A stretch of DNA of 64,000 bases from the NCBI GenBank assembly GCA_910575585.1, contig CAJTGF010000009.1, positions 1 to 64,000 of the forward strand. Reading direction: 5' to 3'. A program made the translations under genes and the position numbers. Of this stretch, positions 33,567 to 42,044 are shown piece after piece. The first letter of the stretch is position 1. Each line of letters begins with the position of its first letter. The DNA is from Clostridiaceae bacterium (GTDB lineage: Bacteria; Bacillota; Clostridia; Lachnospirales; Lachnospiraceae). The notes beneath the pieces were generated by a model. It was not told the origin of the DNA. It worked only from the letters and a program-made list of their open reading frames with translations, and did no database searches.

Positions 33567-36533
33567 TCAATCACTCACAAGACCATATACTGTCTTCATC
33601 TGCTTTTCTACCGCGGAAAGACTATATTTTTTTAATGCCTGCTTATTTTTCTTTACACTGTCTGCGGATGTCTTTTTCAAACAATCACGGGAATTATTTG
33701 TAAGGTTCTTTAAGGTCCTTACAACATCATCAACCCTATTTTCATCAAATATATAATCTCGATCTTTGACCAGATCCGTATTTCCCCGTATATCGCTGCA
33801 TACCACCGGAGTCTCACAGGCTATCGCCTCCATAAGAGCTAAGGACAGCCCCTCCTGGTGTGACGGGAATACAAACAAATCAGCCGCCTGGCACAGTTCA
33901 CTTATATCTGTTCTGAACCCAAGAAACATTACCTGATCGTCCAACTCTAAACTATGGACAAGGAACTTCAATTCTGTTTCCAACTCGCCTTTGCCTGCAA
34001 TCATGTATCGGATACCGGAATTCTTCATTTCTCCCAAAGCCTTGATCACCACTTCATGATTCTTACGAGGTATCAATTCACCCACTGAAAGCAAAAGTAT
34101 TGTCTGAGAATCCGCACCTAACTCTCTGCGCTTTTCTTCCGGATCTGCCATACCGCTGTTAAATTTATCTGTATCGATCCCCACTCCGGGAATATACACA
34201 ATTTTCTTAGCAAAAAATTTATTCTTCGCCCTATTATAATCTTCTTTATTAATTGTAATAAGAACATCCGTAATCCTGCTCAGCTCCTTTTCTATTGGAT
34301 AATAGATCAGCCAGTTTTTCTTGGGAGCACCGTCATAGAAATGAAAGCCATGAGCTGTATATATTTTTTTTATTCCGTTTTTCTTTCCTATGATACGGCT
34401 GACAACACCTCCAACAGGACTATGTCCATGAATAAAACTATAACCGTCATCAGCGGTAACGCAATGATGTTTCCGATGATTTTGCGGCGCCGCACTCCCC
34501 TTGACCACATCATCAAGCTGTTTTAACGCCTTTAAGACTCCACGGACATCCGCAGCGTTACGCTCAAAATCTATGTGGTAGCAATCAACCTTCAGTTCAT
34601 CCAGCTGAATCAGAAGTTCCTGTATCTTTTCATTCGTGCAGGTGCTTCCTTTCTTAAAATTTGCTGCAACATCTACGTCAAATCCCATAGAAATCAGGAG
34701 TTTGATGTTAGGGATATTAAACTGATCGATCATTGATGCCACAGACGCAACGATCAGCGCTTTTTTATTATACTTGTCAACCTTCATTGACTCCGCGGCA
34801 AATATTGACTCTTTGAGACCACAGACCTCATAGGGAAAGGAGTATCGGGACAGCGCCTGATCATAGCAGCTATTCCCAAAAGCCTTATTAACCAATCCGC
34901 TGATCTTCCCTGGAACATGACACGCCATCCTCACTGCCGGATTTAGAATTTTGGCGCTCCGCACCGGATTGCCAACCGCCAAACCAATCTCCTCCACCAT
35001 CTGACTCGTTTTTGTATACTCCCCATTCTGTGGAAAATACACGCCATTTTCTCCGGATAGTATTAGCCCGCACAAAAACTCGCACAAATTATCAATGTAC
35101 AGCACAGAGCGGGCATTATCAATATCAGGAAAAATCGGCAGCCTATGAGCCATCTTGCTTAATATCTGATAATTCCCCTTGCTTCCCGGTCCGTAAATCA
35201 TGGGAGGTCTTAGGACAGCAACCTTAAAGTCATCCGTTTCAAGGCTTCTCACCCCCTTATCTGCCTGCCACTTTGAATCTCCGTAGAAATTAGACGGTGA
35301 TGGCTGCGTATCCCGTGTGATCATCTTTTCATGTCCTAATCCGCCGTTCTCACCATAGATGATCATAGAGGACATGAAAACAAATTGCTTTACGCCTGCA
35401 TCTTTAGCCTTCTTAGCTGTTTCTATGGCTAAATCTGTATTTACCTTATAATACATTTCTTTAATCTCATCCGATACGTTTCCCACATCCGCGTGGGCGA
35501 TTCCAGCCACATGGTAAACCGTATCATAAGGAGCGAAAACGCAATCTCTCCATCCTCCGTCCGTCATATCTATCACTTCTATAGTCACAGTCGGATAATG
35601 TTTGGCTGCATATTTTCTGAGGTATTCGCCTATATAACTGCCGGCTCCTGTTATGAGAATCTTTTTCTCAGCATTCCTGTCAATCTTTATTTCCTTATCA
35701 CAGCCCAGCACAACTGCCGGGTCAGCAGCGGGTACACCTGGCCGCAAAGCTTTGTATATTTTTCCTGTACCGCCCTCAACTACGCCATCGTGACGCATAA
35801 CAGAGCTTATGGTTTCAAAAAAACAAAGGATATCCGTCATCAGCCCCAGCCTTTTCACATATTCTCCATCAAGCCGTGCTTTCTCTGATATCTCCAATTC
35901 ATCCCTGCCATTGATCTGTGCCAGCCCGGTCAGTCCGGGCATAACACTGTTGGCGTCATATTTTTCCCGTTCAAACACTAAATCGTCCTGATTCCACAAG
36001 GCAGGACGGGGACCTATGATACTCATCCTGCCACAGAATATATCCCAAAGCTGGGGAATCTCGTCCAGGCTAGTCTTCCTTAAAATCCGTCCAACTTTCG
36101 TTGTATACTTGTCTGGATCGGTAAGCTGGTGTGTTGGAACATTATGAGGAGCATCGGTACTCATAGTCCTGAATTTATGGATCATCACATAATGCTTGTC
36201 CTTCCCAATCCGCTTCTGTACAAAAAAAACAGGCCCAGGATCATCAATCCACACTGCAAGACTGATTCCCACAAATAGAGGCCACAACAACACAAGACCG
36301 CCGAAAGACAGTGCTTTATCCAACACAGGTTTTATTTTTCTCTCGTATGTGGTTACTTTCCTCACATTGCGGCAGTCCTTATCTGTATCCACCGTCATAT
36401 TATAATGGAGATATGGATTATCATCATCAATACGATTGTCCTCTGTTCTTTTCTTTGCCACGGCGCTCATTACTCCATAAACAGCCCCTAAGCCTGCTGC
36501 TGTGACCAAAAAATTTCTAGTGTTCCTGCCCAT
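33567..36533 (-). CDS. three-domain fusion: sugar transferase, SDR epimerase/reductase, GT4 transferase
   Basis: About 988 residues in one frame. Residues 65-275 form a bacterial sugar transferase (WcaJ/PglC type) with one membrane helix, D-D-P-G-P-V-F-F-V-Q-K-R-I-G, H-K-F-R-T-M, T-S-L-D-E-I-P-Q-L-W and S-I-I-G-P-R-P. Residues 293-590 form an extended SDR with G-A-G-S-Y-I-G and Y-G-D-S-K. Residues 600-990 form a GT4 with G-K-G-E-L and E-G-L-S-L-A-L-M-E-A. It could modify the first sugar, load it on undecaprenyl phosphate and add the second. The chosen start is the ATG at 36533; a TTG lies two codons upstream, right after the loaP stop. Confidence 0.85.
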   Translation of the reverse strand: MGRNTRNFLVTAAGLGAVYGVMSAVAKKRTEDNRIDDDNPYLHYNMTVDTDKDCRNVRKVTTYERKIKPVLDKALSFGGLVLLWPLFVGISLAVWIDDPGPVFFVQKRIGKDKHYVMIHKFRTMSTDAPHNVPTHQLTDPDKYTTKVGRILRKTSLDEIPQLWDIFCGRMSIIGPRPALWNQDDLVFEREKYDANSVMPGLTGLAQINGRDELEISEKARLDGEYVKRLGLMTDILCFFETISSVMRHDGVVEGGTGKIYKALRPGVPAADPAVVLGCDKEIKIDRNAEKKILITGAGSYIGEYLRKYAAKHYPTVTIEVIDMTDGGWRDCVFAPYDTVYHVAGIAHADVGNVSDEIKEMYYKVNTDLAIETAKKAKDAGVKQFVFMSSMIIYGENGGLGHEKMITRDTQPSPSNFYGDSKWQADKGVRSLETDDFKVAVLRPPMIYGPGSKGNYQILSKMAHRLPIFPDIDNARSVLYIDNLCEFLCGLILSGENGVYFPQNGEYTKTSQMVEEIGLAVGNPVRSAKILNPAVRMACHVPGKISGLVNKAFGNSCYDQALSRYSFPYEVCGLKESIFAAESMKVDKYNKKALIVASVASMIDQFNIPNIKLLISMGFDVDVAANFKKGSTCTNEKIQELLIQLDELKVDCYHIDFERNAADVRGVLKALKQLDDVVKGSAAPQNHRKHHCVTADDGYSFIHGHSPVGGVVSRIIGKKNGIKKIYTAHGFHFYDGAPKKNWLIYYPIEKELSRITDVLITINKEDYNRAKNKFFAKKIVYIPGVGIDTDKFNSGMADPEEKRRELGADSQTILLLSVGELIPRKNHEVVIKALGEMKNSGIRYMIAGKGELETELKFLVHSLELDDQVMFLGFRTDISELCQAADLFVFPSHQEGLSLALMEAIACETPVVCSDIRGNTDLVKDRDYIFDENRVDDVVRTLKNLTNNSRDCLKKTSADSVKKNKQALKKYSLSAVEKQMKTVYGLVSD

Positions 36534-36539
36534 ATGCAA

Positions 36540-37070
36540 CTACCGAGTCCCTTCAACTATTTTATTAGTCTTCTCCGTGATTTCCAGCCCCAGCTCCGCC
36601 AGCTTCTCTTCTCCATGAATCCTCATGCTAATATATCCTTTCCGCTTGTGACGGTCTATTTTTTTTACTCTGGGCTCCATTCCCGTCAGCTCTCCCTGAA
36701 TCACTTTCAAAACTCCATCCCGAATCACTCCATAGGACATCCCAATCTCATTCCGACCGCCTGTCAGTTTCATTAAGAACTCTTCTTCTTCACACAAGAC
36801 AGGACAGATCACCCTGCTGCATCCAAAAATCTCTTCTGTCTCCAGCATCGCATTCCATTCGTTAAAAATAAGTCCTTGTATCTTTGTGACTACAAATAAA
36901 TATCCCGGCAGAAATCGCGCTCTCTCCTCATGCCACGCACCCAAATATCTTTTCTTCCTGACGCAGTACAGAATTCTGCAGTCATCAAAACTTCCACCAC
37001 GCGCCCGGCTCTGAATTTCCCGTTTTACAGTTTCCTCCAACCCCGGTTCGGTCTGAAGCACATACCACAT
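36540..37070 (-). CDS. loaP: NusG-family antiterminator (LoaP/UpxY-like)
   Basis: The protein has 176 residues. The NGN domain opens M-W-Y-V-L-Q-T-E-P-G and contains R-F-L-P-G-Y-L-F-V near residue 55. A KOW domain lies at about 115-165 (V-I-Q-G-E-L-T-G-M-E-P-R-V-K-K-I-D). Specialised NusG paralogues of this type head long polysaccharide or antibiotic operons and suppress termination inside them. As the first gene of a 33-gene, 32-kb operon behind an apparent invertible promoter, it fits that job. The ribosome site is GGAG about ten bases upstream. Confidence 0.85.
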   Translation of the reverse strand: MWYVLQTEPGLEETVKREIQSRARGGSFDDCRILYCVRKKRYLGAWHEERARFLPGYLFVVTKIQGLIFNEWNAMLETEEIFGCSRVICPVLCEEEEFLMKLTGGRNEIGMSYGVIRDGVLKVIQGELTGMEPRVKKIDRHKRKGYISMRIHGEEKLAELGLEITEKTNKIVEGTR

Positions 37071-37111
37071 CCGACTATCACTCCAATTTGAAAAGGAAAA
37101 TCATTATATGT

Positions 37112-37145
37112 TCGCTTAACTGTATATTAAGCGACACTTTTTATT
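37112..37145 (+). repeat. left inverted repeat of the invertible segment
   Basis: 34 bp, perfectly matching the reverse complement of 37313-37346. It contains its own dyad, TCGCTTAA (37112-37119) and TTAAGCGA (37127-37134) around CTGTATA. Read outward (minus strand) it is followed by ACATATAATG and has no T-run. Confidence 0.9.
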
Positions 37146-37242
37146 CGTTTTATTAACGTTAACGCTTGTAAAATTCTAATATTTACTTCGAAAATTAAGG
37201 AATTCTTTGAAGACTACTGAAAAAAATGACATCTTGACACAG

Positions 37243-37271
37243 TTGACATCCATTAGAATTGATGCTATAAT
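37243..37271 (+). promoter_or_regulatory. consensus sigma-A promoter inside the invertible segment
   Basis: TTGACA at 37243-37248 and TATAAT at 37266-37271 with a 17-bp spacer: both hexamers match consensus fully. It reads right. Start would be near 37278, and the transcript would end at the terminator at 37316-37355, giving an RNA of about 75-80 nt with no frame. Confidence 0.85.
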
Positions 37272-37312
37272 CAAACTCATTAAAGAAAATTGAAACTTTT
37301 TATATAAATTTA

Positions 37313-37346
37313 AATAAAAAGTGTCGCTTAATATACAGTTAAGCGA
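37313..37346 (-). repeat. right inverted repeat of the invertible segment
   Basis: 34 bp, perfect partner of 37112-37145. Bases just outside (CACTTTTTT) extend its internal dyad into a full terminator, which the left repeat lacks. Confidence 0.9.
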
Positions 37347-37355
37347 CACTTTTTT
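37316..37355. terminator. strong bidirectional terminator at the right repeat
   Basis: A 16-bp stem pairs 37316-37331 with 37339-37354 around a 7-nt loop, with T-runs on both strands. On the plus strand it stops the outward-pointing promoter; on the minus strand it stops transcripts coming from sigK copy A. Confidence 0.85.
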
Positions 37356-37380
37356 ACATAGTTTATATCAAAGTCCCCTT

Positions 37381-37446
37381 CTACCCAGAACACTCCATCC
37401 CCACCCGCAATTTCTCCACCGCCTTCTTCTCGATCCTGGACACATA
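37381..37446 (-). CDS. sigK: sigK 3' part (copy A), right end of the intervening element
   Basis: Minus-strand reading from the TA at 37446-37445 gives the last 20 codons of SigK: V-S-R-I-E-K-K-A-V-E-K-L and a short tail, then TAG at 37383-37381. Joining to Tyr189 of the 5' part at 60096-60098 gives a 209-residue SigK and restores the I-S-R-S-Y-V-S-R-I-E motif of region 4.2. The P half-site is at 37445-37469. Of several copies this is nearest the recombinases and the best preserved. Confidence 0.75.
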   Translation of the reverse strand, partial: YVSRIEKKAVEKLRVGMECSG

Positions 37447-37661
37447 CTCTCCTGTCAAGTTAGGGATAAAAATTTCTCTTAAATCTTGCACAATCGACAA
37501 AATCTCGCAATTCTTACATAATCGTTATAGAACTGTGAGTAGTTTAATCTATTTATCTTATAGGACAGGAATATATTATTGTATATGCATCTGACATTTG
37601 CGTCCGATTCAAACGCTCCATAAAGCAGTTCAAGTTTTTTTGTTATTATTTTATCAAATAA
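37447..37661. other. AT-rich end of the element
   Basis: Between the P half-site and thyX. No gene is seen. It is AT-rich with poly-T/A runs and presumably the downstream region of the defence-like operon. Confidence 0.3.
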
Positions 37662-38291
37662 TTACTCTACACTTTCTATATCTACAAAAATAATAGGTAG
37701 TTTTTCTTTCAGAATTCTTAATAACTTACATGCCACTTCTCTCATTTGTGGGTGAGCTCTGAGAGATGTTCGCAATTTTAAAAAATGTCTCATTTCTCTC
37801 ATATTCATTGTAACTACAATTTCAGTTTTTAAACTATTTGGTAAAATACTTCTAGCCTCCTCAGGGCTTGTTCCCAATAAAATTAATGAGTTATAGCTAT
37901 CCTCTATCTTTTGCATTGTATCTTTCCATATTTTGTATTGTTCTTGCTCCTCATCCCAAAAACATGGCCTTATTAAAGTTAACTCATTCCCAAATTTTTC
38001 TTTATTATAATTACAATATCTTGTACTTTCTTGACTATAACTGGCAATCCTATGCCGTACAATCTCATGTGAAACCCCTCTGTCACATATAAACTTTACT
38101 GTGACTTTTTCGTGCTCTAAAACTGATTCATGTCCATTTTTAATAAGCATTTGTATAAATTTATTAGCAGAATCTTTTGTAATCTTATCTTCACTTTTAT
38201 AGCAAACCCTTCCATAAAGTTCTAAGTTTTTTGATATAATATCTGAATTAATATCTGACAAAATTTCCACATTTGGTTCAATTATTCTCAT
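37662..38291 (-). CDS. thyX: FAD-dependent thymidylate synthase ThyX
   Basis: The protein has 209 residues. The family's signature RHR-x7-S is exact at residues 79-89 (R-H-R-I-A-S-Y-S-Q-E-S), with G-H-E-S-V-L-E-H at 53-60 and a late S-L-R-A-H-P-Q-M-R-E that binds dUMP. ThyX methylates dUMP with methylene-tetrahydrofolate and reduced flavin. The start overlaps the stop of the preceding unknown gene (ATGA), so it is translationally coupled to the defence-like operon as its last gene. Host nucleotide metabolism, or a role acting on phage or plasmid nucleotides, are both possible. Confidence 0.9.
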   Translation of the reverse strand: MRIIEPNVEILSDINSDIISKNLELYGRVCYKSEDKITKDSANKFIQMLIKNGHESVLEHEKVTVKFICDRGVSHEIVRHRIASYSQESTRYCNYNKEKFGNELTLIRPCFWDEEQEQYKIWKDTMQKIEDSYNSLILLGTSPEEARSILPNSLKTEIVVTMNMREMRHFLKLRTSLRAHPQMREVACKLLRILKEKLPIIFVDIESVE

Positions 38292-39223
38292 ATATCCTCC
38301 TGATTTATCACTTCACTAATATCAAATACATATGTATTTCCATAATTTTCACTGATTCTGCCTTCTGCAATAGGGTTATCATACAAAATCTCAATATTTT
38401 GTTTGCTATTTAATGAAAACAATAATGCACCTAATGCATTTATCTTTGTTCCCAAAGGGGATACTCTTATGTATAGTTCTGGAGAGGCGCGGACTACTCT
38501 TTCCAAATAATTATACGATGATAAATAACTGTTTCCAATTATATATTCTGGTTTACGGTCGGCCTGCTTTATTAAATCCAAGTTTTCTTCAAATACATAA
38601 TTATGCCATCCTGGTTGATAACTGGGTAATGTAATGACAGGTACAATATTTTCAAATTCATATTTTTCATTTATCTGTTCTGTTCTTTTCCCTTCAAATC
38701 CTAAAAATACTATCCACCGTTCATTTAAATTTTTATCATTCTCTCGCAAAAAGCCGGGTATAGCTTCTATACCACGAAATTTTTTATATAGATCAAATCG
38801 ATCCGTATATTCCAAGTCTTCTGATGTAAGTATATTTTTACAATATCTAAGCGGTTCTGTATAAATACAATACACTTTTCTAAAATGTATCTTCTTTATA
38901 TGAAATAGCAGCGTTCCCAATAACCTTAAATTCATAGCTGTTATATTTAACATAAGAGGAACGTTTACATCTAGGTTATTGAAGATTTTTCCTGTTTCAA
39001 ATTTTAAGTCATAATCTTTCCCATTATATCTAAAATTATCCTTTACATAATCATAATTAAACAAAATTGGAAAACATGAACATATCTTTGTCAATTCATT
39101 TATCTTTGGATTGTTATCCGCTCTAGGCTCATCGCTGACATTTCCTATATAGCAGATATTCTTATCTGCTTTTAACTTAATAAACTCTTCCCAGTAAAAA
39201 CACTTTTCAAAATATTCTTCCAT
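38288..39223 (-). CDS. unknown protein of the ThyX/AAA/PRTase operon
   Basis: The protein has 311 residues, with no confident family. Features seen: N-I-C-Y-I-G-N-V-S-D-E-P-R-A near residue 22; L-N-I-T-A-M-N-L-R-L-L-G-T-L-L-F-H-I followed by V-Y-C-I-Y-T-E-P-L-R-Y near 92-125, a strand-helix-strand order like Rossmannoid sensors; and W-I-V-F-L-G-F-E-G-K-R-T. It is cytoplasmic with no membrane segments. It lies 10 bp after the ATPase gene and overlaps thyX by 4 bp, so it is part of the same system. It may sense a nucleotide signal, but that is a guess. Confidence 0.7.
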   Translation of the reverse strand: MEEYFEKCFYWEEFIKLKADKNICYIGNVSDEPRADNNPKINELTKICSCFPILFNYDYVKDNFRYNGKDYDLKFETGKIFNNLDVNVPLMLNITAMNLRLLGTLLFHIKKIHFRKVYCIYTEPLRYCKNILTSEDLEYTDRFDLYKKFRGIEAIPGFLRENDKNLNERWIVFLGFEGKRTEQINEKYEFENIVPVITLPSYQPGWHNYVFEENLDLIKQADRKPEYIIGNSYLSSYNYLERVVRASPELYIRVSPLGTKINALGALLFSLNSKQNIEILYDNPIAEGRISENYGNTYVFDISEVINQEDI

Positions 39224-39233
39224 ATTTCACCCA

Positions 39234-41135
39234 TTAAAAATTCAATTCCATTTGATAATAGTCCCATTTTGGAAAATCATTTTCCTCTTTCAAATATTTT
39301 TTCTCATATTTCTTTATTATAGTATTTATTGCTTTAGTATCATTACTGATTAATACATTTAATTCCTCTAAGTCAAATTCTGTTTTTTGTTTTCTTCTCC
39401 ATGAAATTTGAAAACTTGGAGTATATATAGGATGCAACATATATAGATATTCATCGGCACTTATCATATATATGGATTTATTTTTATTATTTTTCTTCTT
39501 TAATAAAACGCCTCGCATAACGCATTCCTTTAAAAATAGCACTATATTTTCGTCTATACTTGCTTTTGATGTTTTTATCGAAAAGTGATTTGGTTCAAAT
39601 TTAGCGATGTTATCGTCTCGATGAAAAATCCTATAAATTTTTCCCAAAGAAATAACAAAGGTTCTCATATTTAAACCAATTTGTGGAATAGCGCTTATTT
39701 GATTTACCCGCTTATTTGAAACCAGCATCACTGCTTCCGTTTGAATTTTACATGAAATCATATCTGGTTTTTCATAATTAAAATTACTATCTGATATTGC
39801 CCGCTCAAAAATCTCATTGCAAAGTTCTAATAAGTAACGCAAAGTCCCTCCAGATATATTAACTAATGTATTAAATCCCGAGTACTTTTTTTGTATGGAA
39901 AATCTCAGACATAAATAATAAATTAATGCATATTTATAATTGCCTACTGCACTAATGTATTTATCATCTTTATTTATAACATGTTCATATATTTGCTCAA
40001 AACTTTTTCTTTTGCTATTTTTTAAATACATTAGTTTACATATTAAAAAGTCAAAATAATTTTGATAGAAATAATCTTCAATCTTTGATTTTGATAAATT
40101 TAGTTCTTGCATGAATTTCTGTATATCTTTATCCAATTTAGAACTTTGCTTTTTAAAAATCATTTCAAATTCTTGTTCCTCCGTACATTTTTCAAACAAT
40201 TCCTCGAATCGTATATGCGAAATATTTTTTAAGTTATTCTTTTTATAGAATAGCTCCATTCGCTTTTTACATACATCTAATGCATATTCATAGTAATCAT
40301 CTCTTTTTTCAAGAATAAGTTCATTTAAGTCAACTATTCTGATATCATCTGTTTCTCTTACATACTCTTCCCCGATGGTCTGAGAAGTTTTCAACCCATC
40401 AGGGCGCATACATATTTTATAGGAGTGAAACTTATCCGCATATTTCAAAAATGATAAGATTAACTTTTGCTGCCATTCAAACAATCCCTCAAACTCATCA
40501 ATCAAATAAAATATTGTTTTCTCATTTAGCCGATACATTGATGACATCATTAATAAATCTTTTGGAAAATTTCTTATTATAGTGGCATAATCTCCAATAT
40601 GTGGATATTTTTCATAGGCGCAATTATTAATATAGTCACGGATTTTATATAATTCATGAAAAATAACATTCGCCAAATCATTCAAAGAACATACATTACT
40701 GTCATTCGTAAACAGCACAGCATATTTTCTACATAGTTCTTCTTCATTTTCAATCATCAATTTATCTTTTAATTTTATAAACTGATTTATAAGCTCAAAA
40801 CTTAATTTTGCAACTAAATAATAAGAAAATAATTTTTCCCATTTAACTTGTTCCAAACCTTGTCCCTGAAAAGAGGTAGTGATATTCAAATCTACTCTAT
40901 AATATATACCTATATAATTATTATCATTTAAATAACTTTCTAAATCTTTTGTTTCGGCTAAAGTTAAAACCTTTAAAATTGTTGTTTTCCCCGTTCCTCT
41001 TGAACCAGAAATTAAAATTGGTTTTGTATCGCAAAATTTTTCAAAAAAACTTGGTTCAACAAAATAATCAAAAATATTTACTTTTAATTGTTCTTCTCTG
41101 TATTCAGCAAATGGGGTGCTTATCAATTTTTTCAT
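39234..41135 (-). CDS. ORC/CDC6-like AAA-type ATPase
   Basis: The protein has 633 residues. Walker A is G-S-R-G-T-G-K-T at 44-51; Walker B is I-F-Y-L-I-D-E-F-E, with D213 and E214. M-R-P-D-G-L-K-T-S after Walker B resembles a sensor-1/arginine region of ORC/CDC6- or STAND-like ATPases. A roughly 350-residue helical C-terminal part follows, ending in a likely winged-helix region. The N-terminal F-A-E-Y-R-E-E-Q-L segment is typical of these conflict-system ATPases. It is 3 bp from the upstream PRTase-like gene. It probably detects an invader-derived structure, or couples the other components. Confidence 0.75.
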   Translation of the reverse strand: MKKLISTPFAEYREEQLKVNIFDYFVEPSFFEKFCDTKPILISGSRGTGKTTILKVLTLAETKDLESYLNDNNYIGIYYRVDLNITTSFQGQGLEQVKWEKLFSYYLVAKLSFELINQFIKLKDKLMIENEEELCRKYAVLFTNDSNVCSLNDLANVIFHELYKIRDYINNCAYEKYPHIGDYATIIRNFPKDLLMMSSMYRLNEKTIFYLIDEFEGLFEWQQKLILSFLKYADKFHSYKICMRPDGLKTSQTIGEEYVRETDDIRIVDLNELILEKRDDYYEYALDVCKKRMELFYKKNNLKNISHIRFEELFEKCTEEQEFEMIFKKQSSKLDKDIQKFMQELNLSKSKIEDYFYQNYFDFLICKLMYLKNSKRKSFEQIYEHVINKDDKYISAVGNYKYALIYYLCLRFSIQKKYSGFNTLVNISGGTLRYLLELCNEIFERAISDSNFNYEKPDMISCKIQTEAVMLVSNKRVNQISAIPQIGLNMRTFVISLGKIYRIFHRDDNIAKFEPNHFSIKTSKASIDENIVLFLKECVMRGVLLKKKNNKNKSIYMISADEYLYMLHPIYTPSFQISWRRKQKTEFDLEELNVLISNDTKAINTIIKKYEKKYLKEENDFPKWDYYQMELNF

Positions 41136-41138
41136 AGT

Positions 41139-42044
41139 TTACCTCTTATATAATTCTTTCCATTTATTTTCCTTTTTATACCAATACAATGACAACGCAG
41201 TATTTGAGGCTCTTCCATGTTGAAAAAGTACTGGCAAATTTTTACTAAATTTACTTTTGTAACCCAGTTCACATTCTTTCTTCCTCACATAGTCAAGAAC
41301 AATATCTTTCTTATCAGGATTTAATTCCCAATATTCATTTGTTTCATCAAACAAATCAATATTTTCGCCAAAATGCTCCGAAACAATAACAACCAAATTT
41401 GGATTTTTTTCTTTTAATTTATCAATTCCTTCCTGGCACCCCCCATAAGCAAGATAATAAAAAATGATATCTGGATTTTCTTTTGCTAAATCTCTTAATC
41501 TAATTTTTTTACTTTTACCAAAAATTCCTTTTTCCCAAAACTCGTCAAACTGCGTTCCAGTTCCGATTAAATCATCATAAAAAACAAAATATTTATAATT
41601 CATAGCAATCATCAAAGGCAAATCCTGTATATCTATGTACGTTATAGCAGATGGTACTTCTCTAGTCTTTTTAAACTGTGATGTCAGACCAAACGAACTG
41701 GCTGATGGATCAGATTCATCAACTGGTACAAAACACATCTTTTTATAAATATCATGCAATTCTGAATTTATGGTAACTGAAGATAAACCTTTCTGAGCCA
41801 TTTTGTTTCTTATCCAAATATCTCGTTTCATTAGTCTCATCAAATTGCAAATGATAGATTCTTCTTGTTCACTACTATAATAAATCAGCATATCCAATAG
41901 AACCCATCCAATAACTTTTTCATTTTCATTAAAATTTCCCATAAATTCTTCAATACTAGTAGCGCTCAAACCATCCCAAACATTATTTGCCATATAACGA
42001 ATTTTCTTTTTTACAGAATCTTCCCACTCTTTTAAGTTTATCAT
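41139..42044 (-). CDS. phosphoribosyltransferase-like protein (PRTase-CE type)
   Basis: The protein has 301 residues. The PRPP-binding loop is Y-F-V-F-Y-D-D-L-I-G-T-G-T-Q-F at about 152-166, the D-D-x-x-x-T-G-x-T pattern of type I phosphoribosyltransferases. No other PRTase enzyme family fits the rest. Proteins of this kind have been described by computational surveys of bacterial conflict systems alongside ORC/CDC6-like ATPases and SLATT proteins, and this operon has that set. The start overlaps the SLATT-like stop (TAATG). It may act as a nucleotide-modifying effector. Confidence 0.75.
   Translation of the reverse strand: MINLKEWEDSVKKKIRYMANNVWDGLSATSIEEFMGNFNENEKVIGWVLLDMLIYYSSEQEESIICNLMRLMKRDIWIRNKMAQKGLSSVTINSELHDIYKKMCFVPVDESDPSASSFGLTSQFKKTREVPSAITYIDIQDLPLMIAMNYKYFVFYDDLIGTGTQFDEFWEKGIFGKSKKIRLRDLAKENPDIIFYYLAYGGCQEGIDKLKEKNPNLVVIVSEHFGENIDLFDETNEYWELNPDKKDIVLDYVRKKECELGYKSKFSKNLPVLFQHGRASNTALSLYWYKKENKWKELYKR

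Larger units (their letters stand above)
37112..37346 (-). promoter_or_regulatory. apparent invertible promoter segment controlling the polysaccharide operon
   Basis: A 235-bp segment is bounded by perfect 34-bp inverted repeats (37112-37145 and 37313-37346) and holds one consensus sigma-A promoter (37243-37271). It lies 42 bp upstream of loaP. In this assembly the promoter reads to the right, away from the operon. Inversion would place the -10 at about 37187-37192 on the minus strand, with a leader of about 110 nt before loaP. No invertase gene is adjacent; one in trans is assumed. Inversion itself is inferred, not seen. Confidence 0.75.

Noticed and set aside
37112-37346. Reading the inverted-repeat segment as a MITE
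   Set aside because: No target-site duplication is visible, a consensus promoter lies inside, and the position just upstream of loaP in a capsule-type operon fits a promoter switch better.
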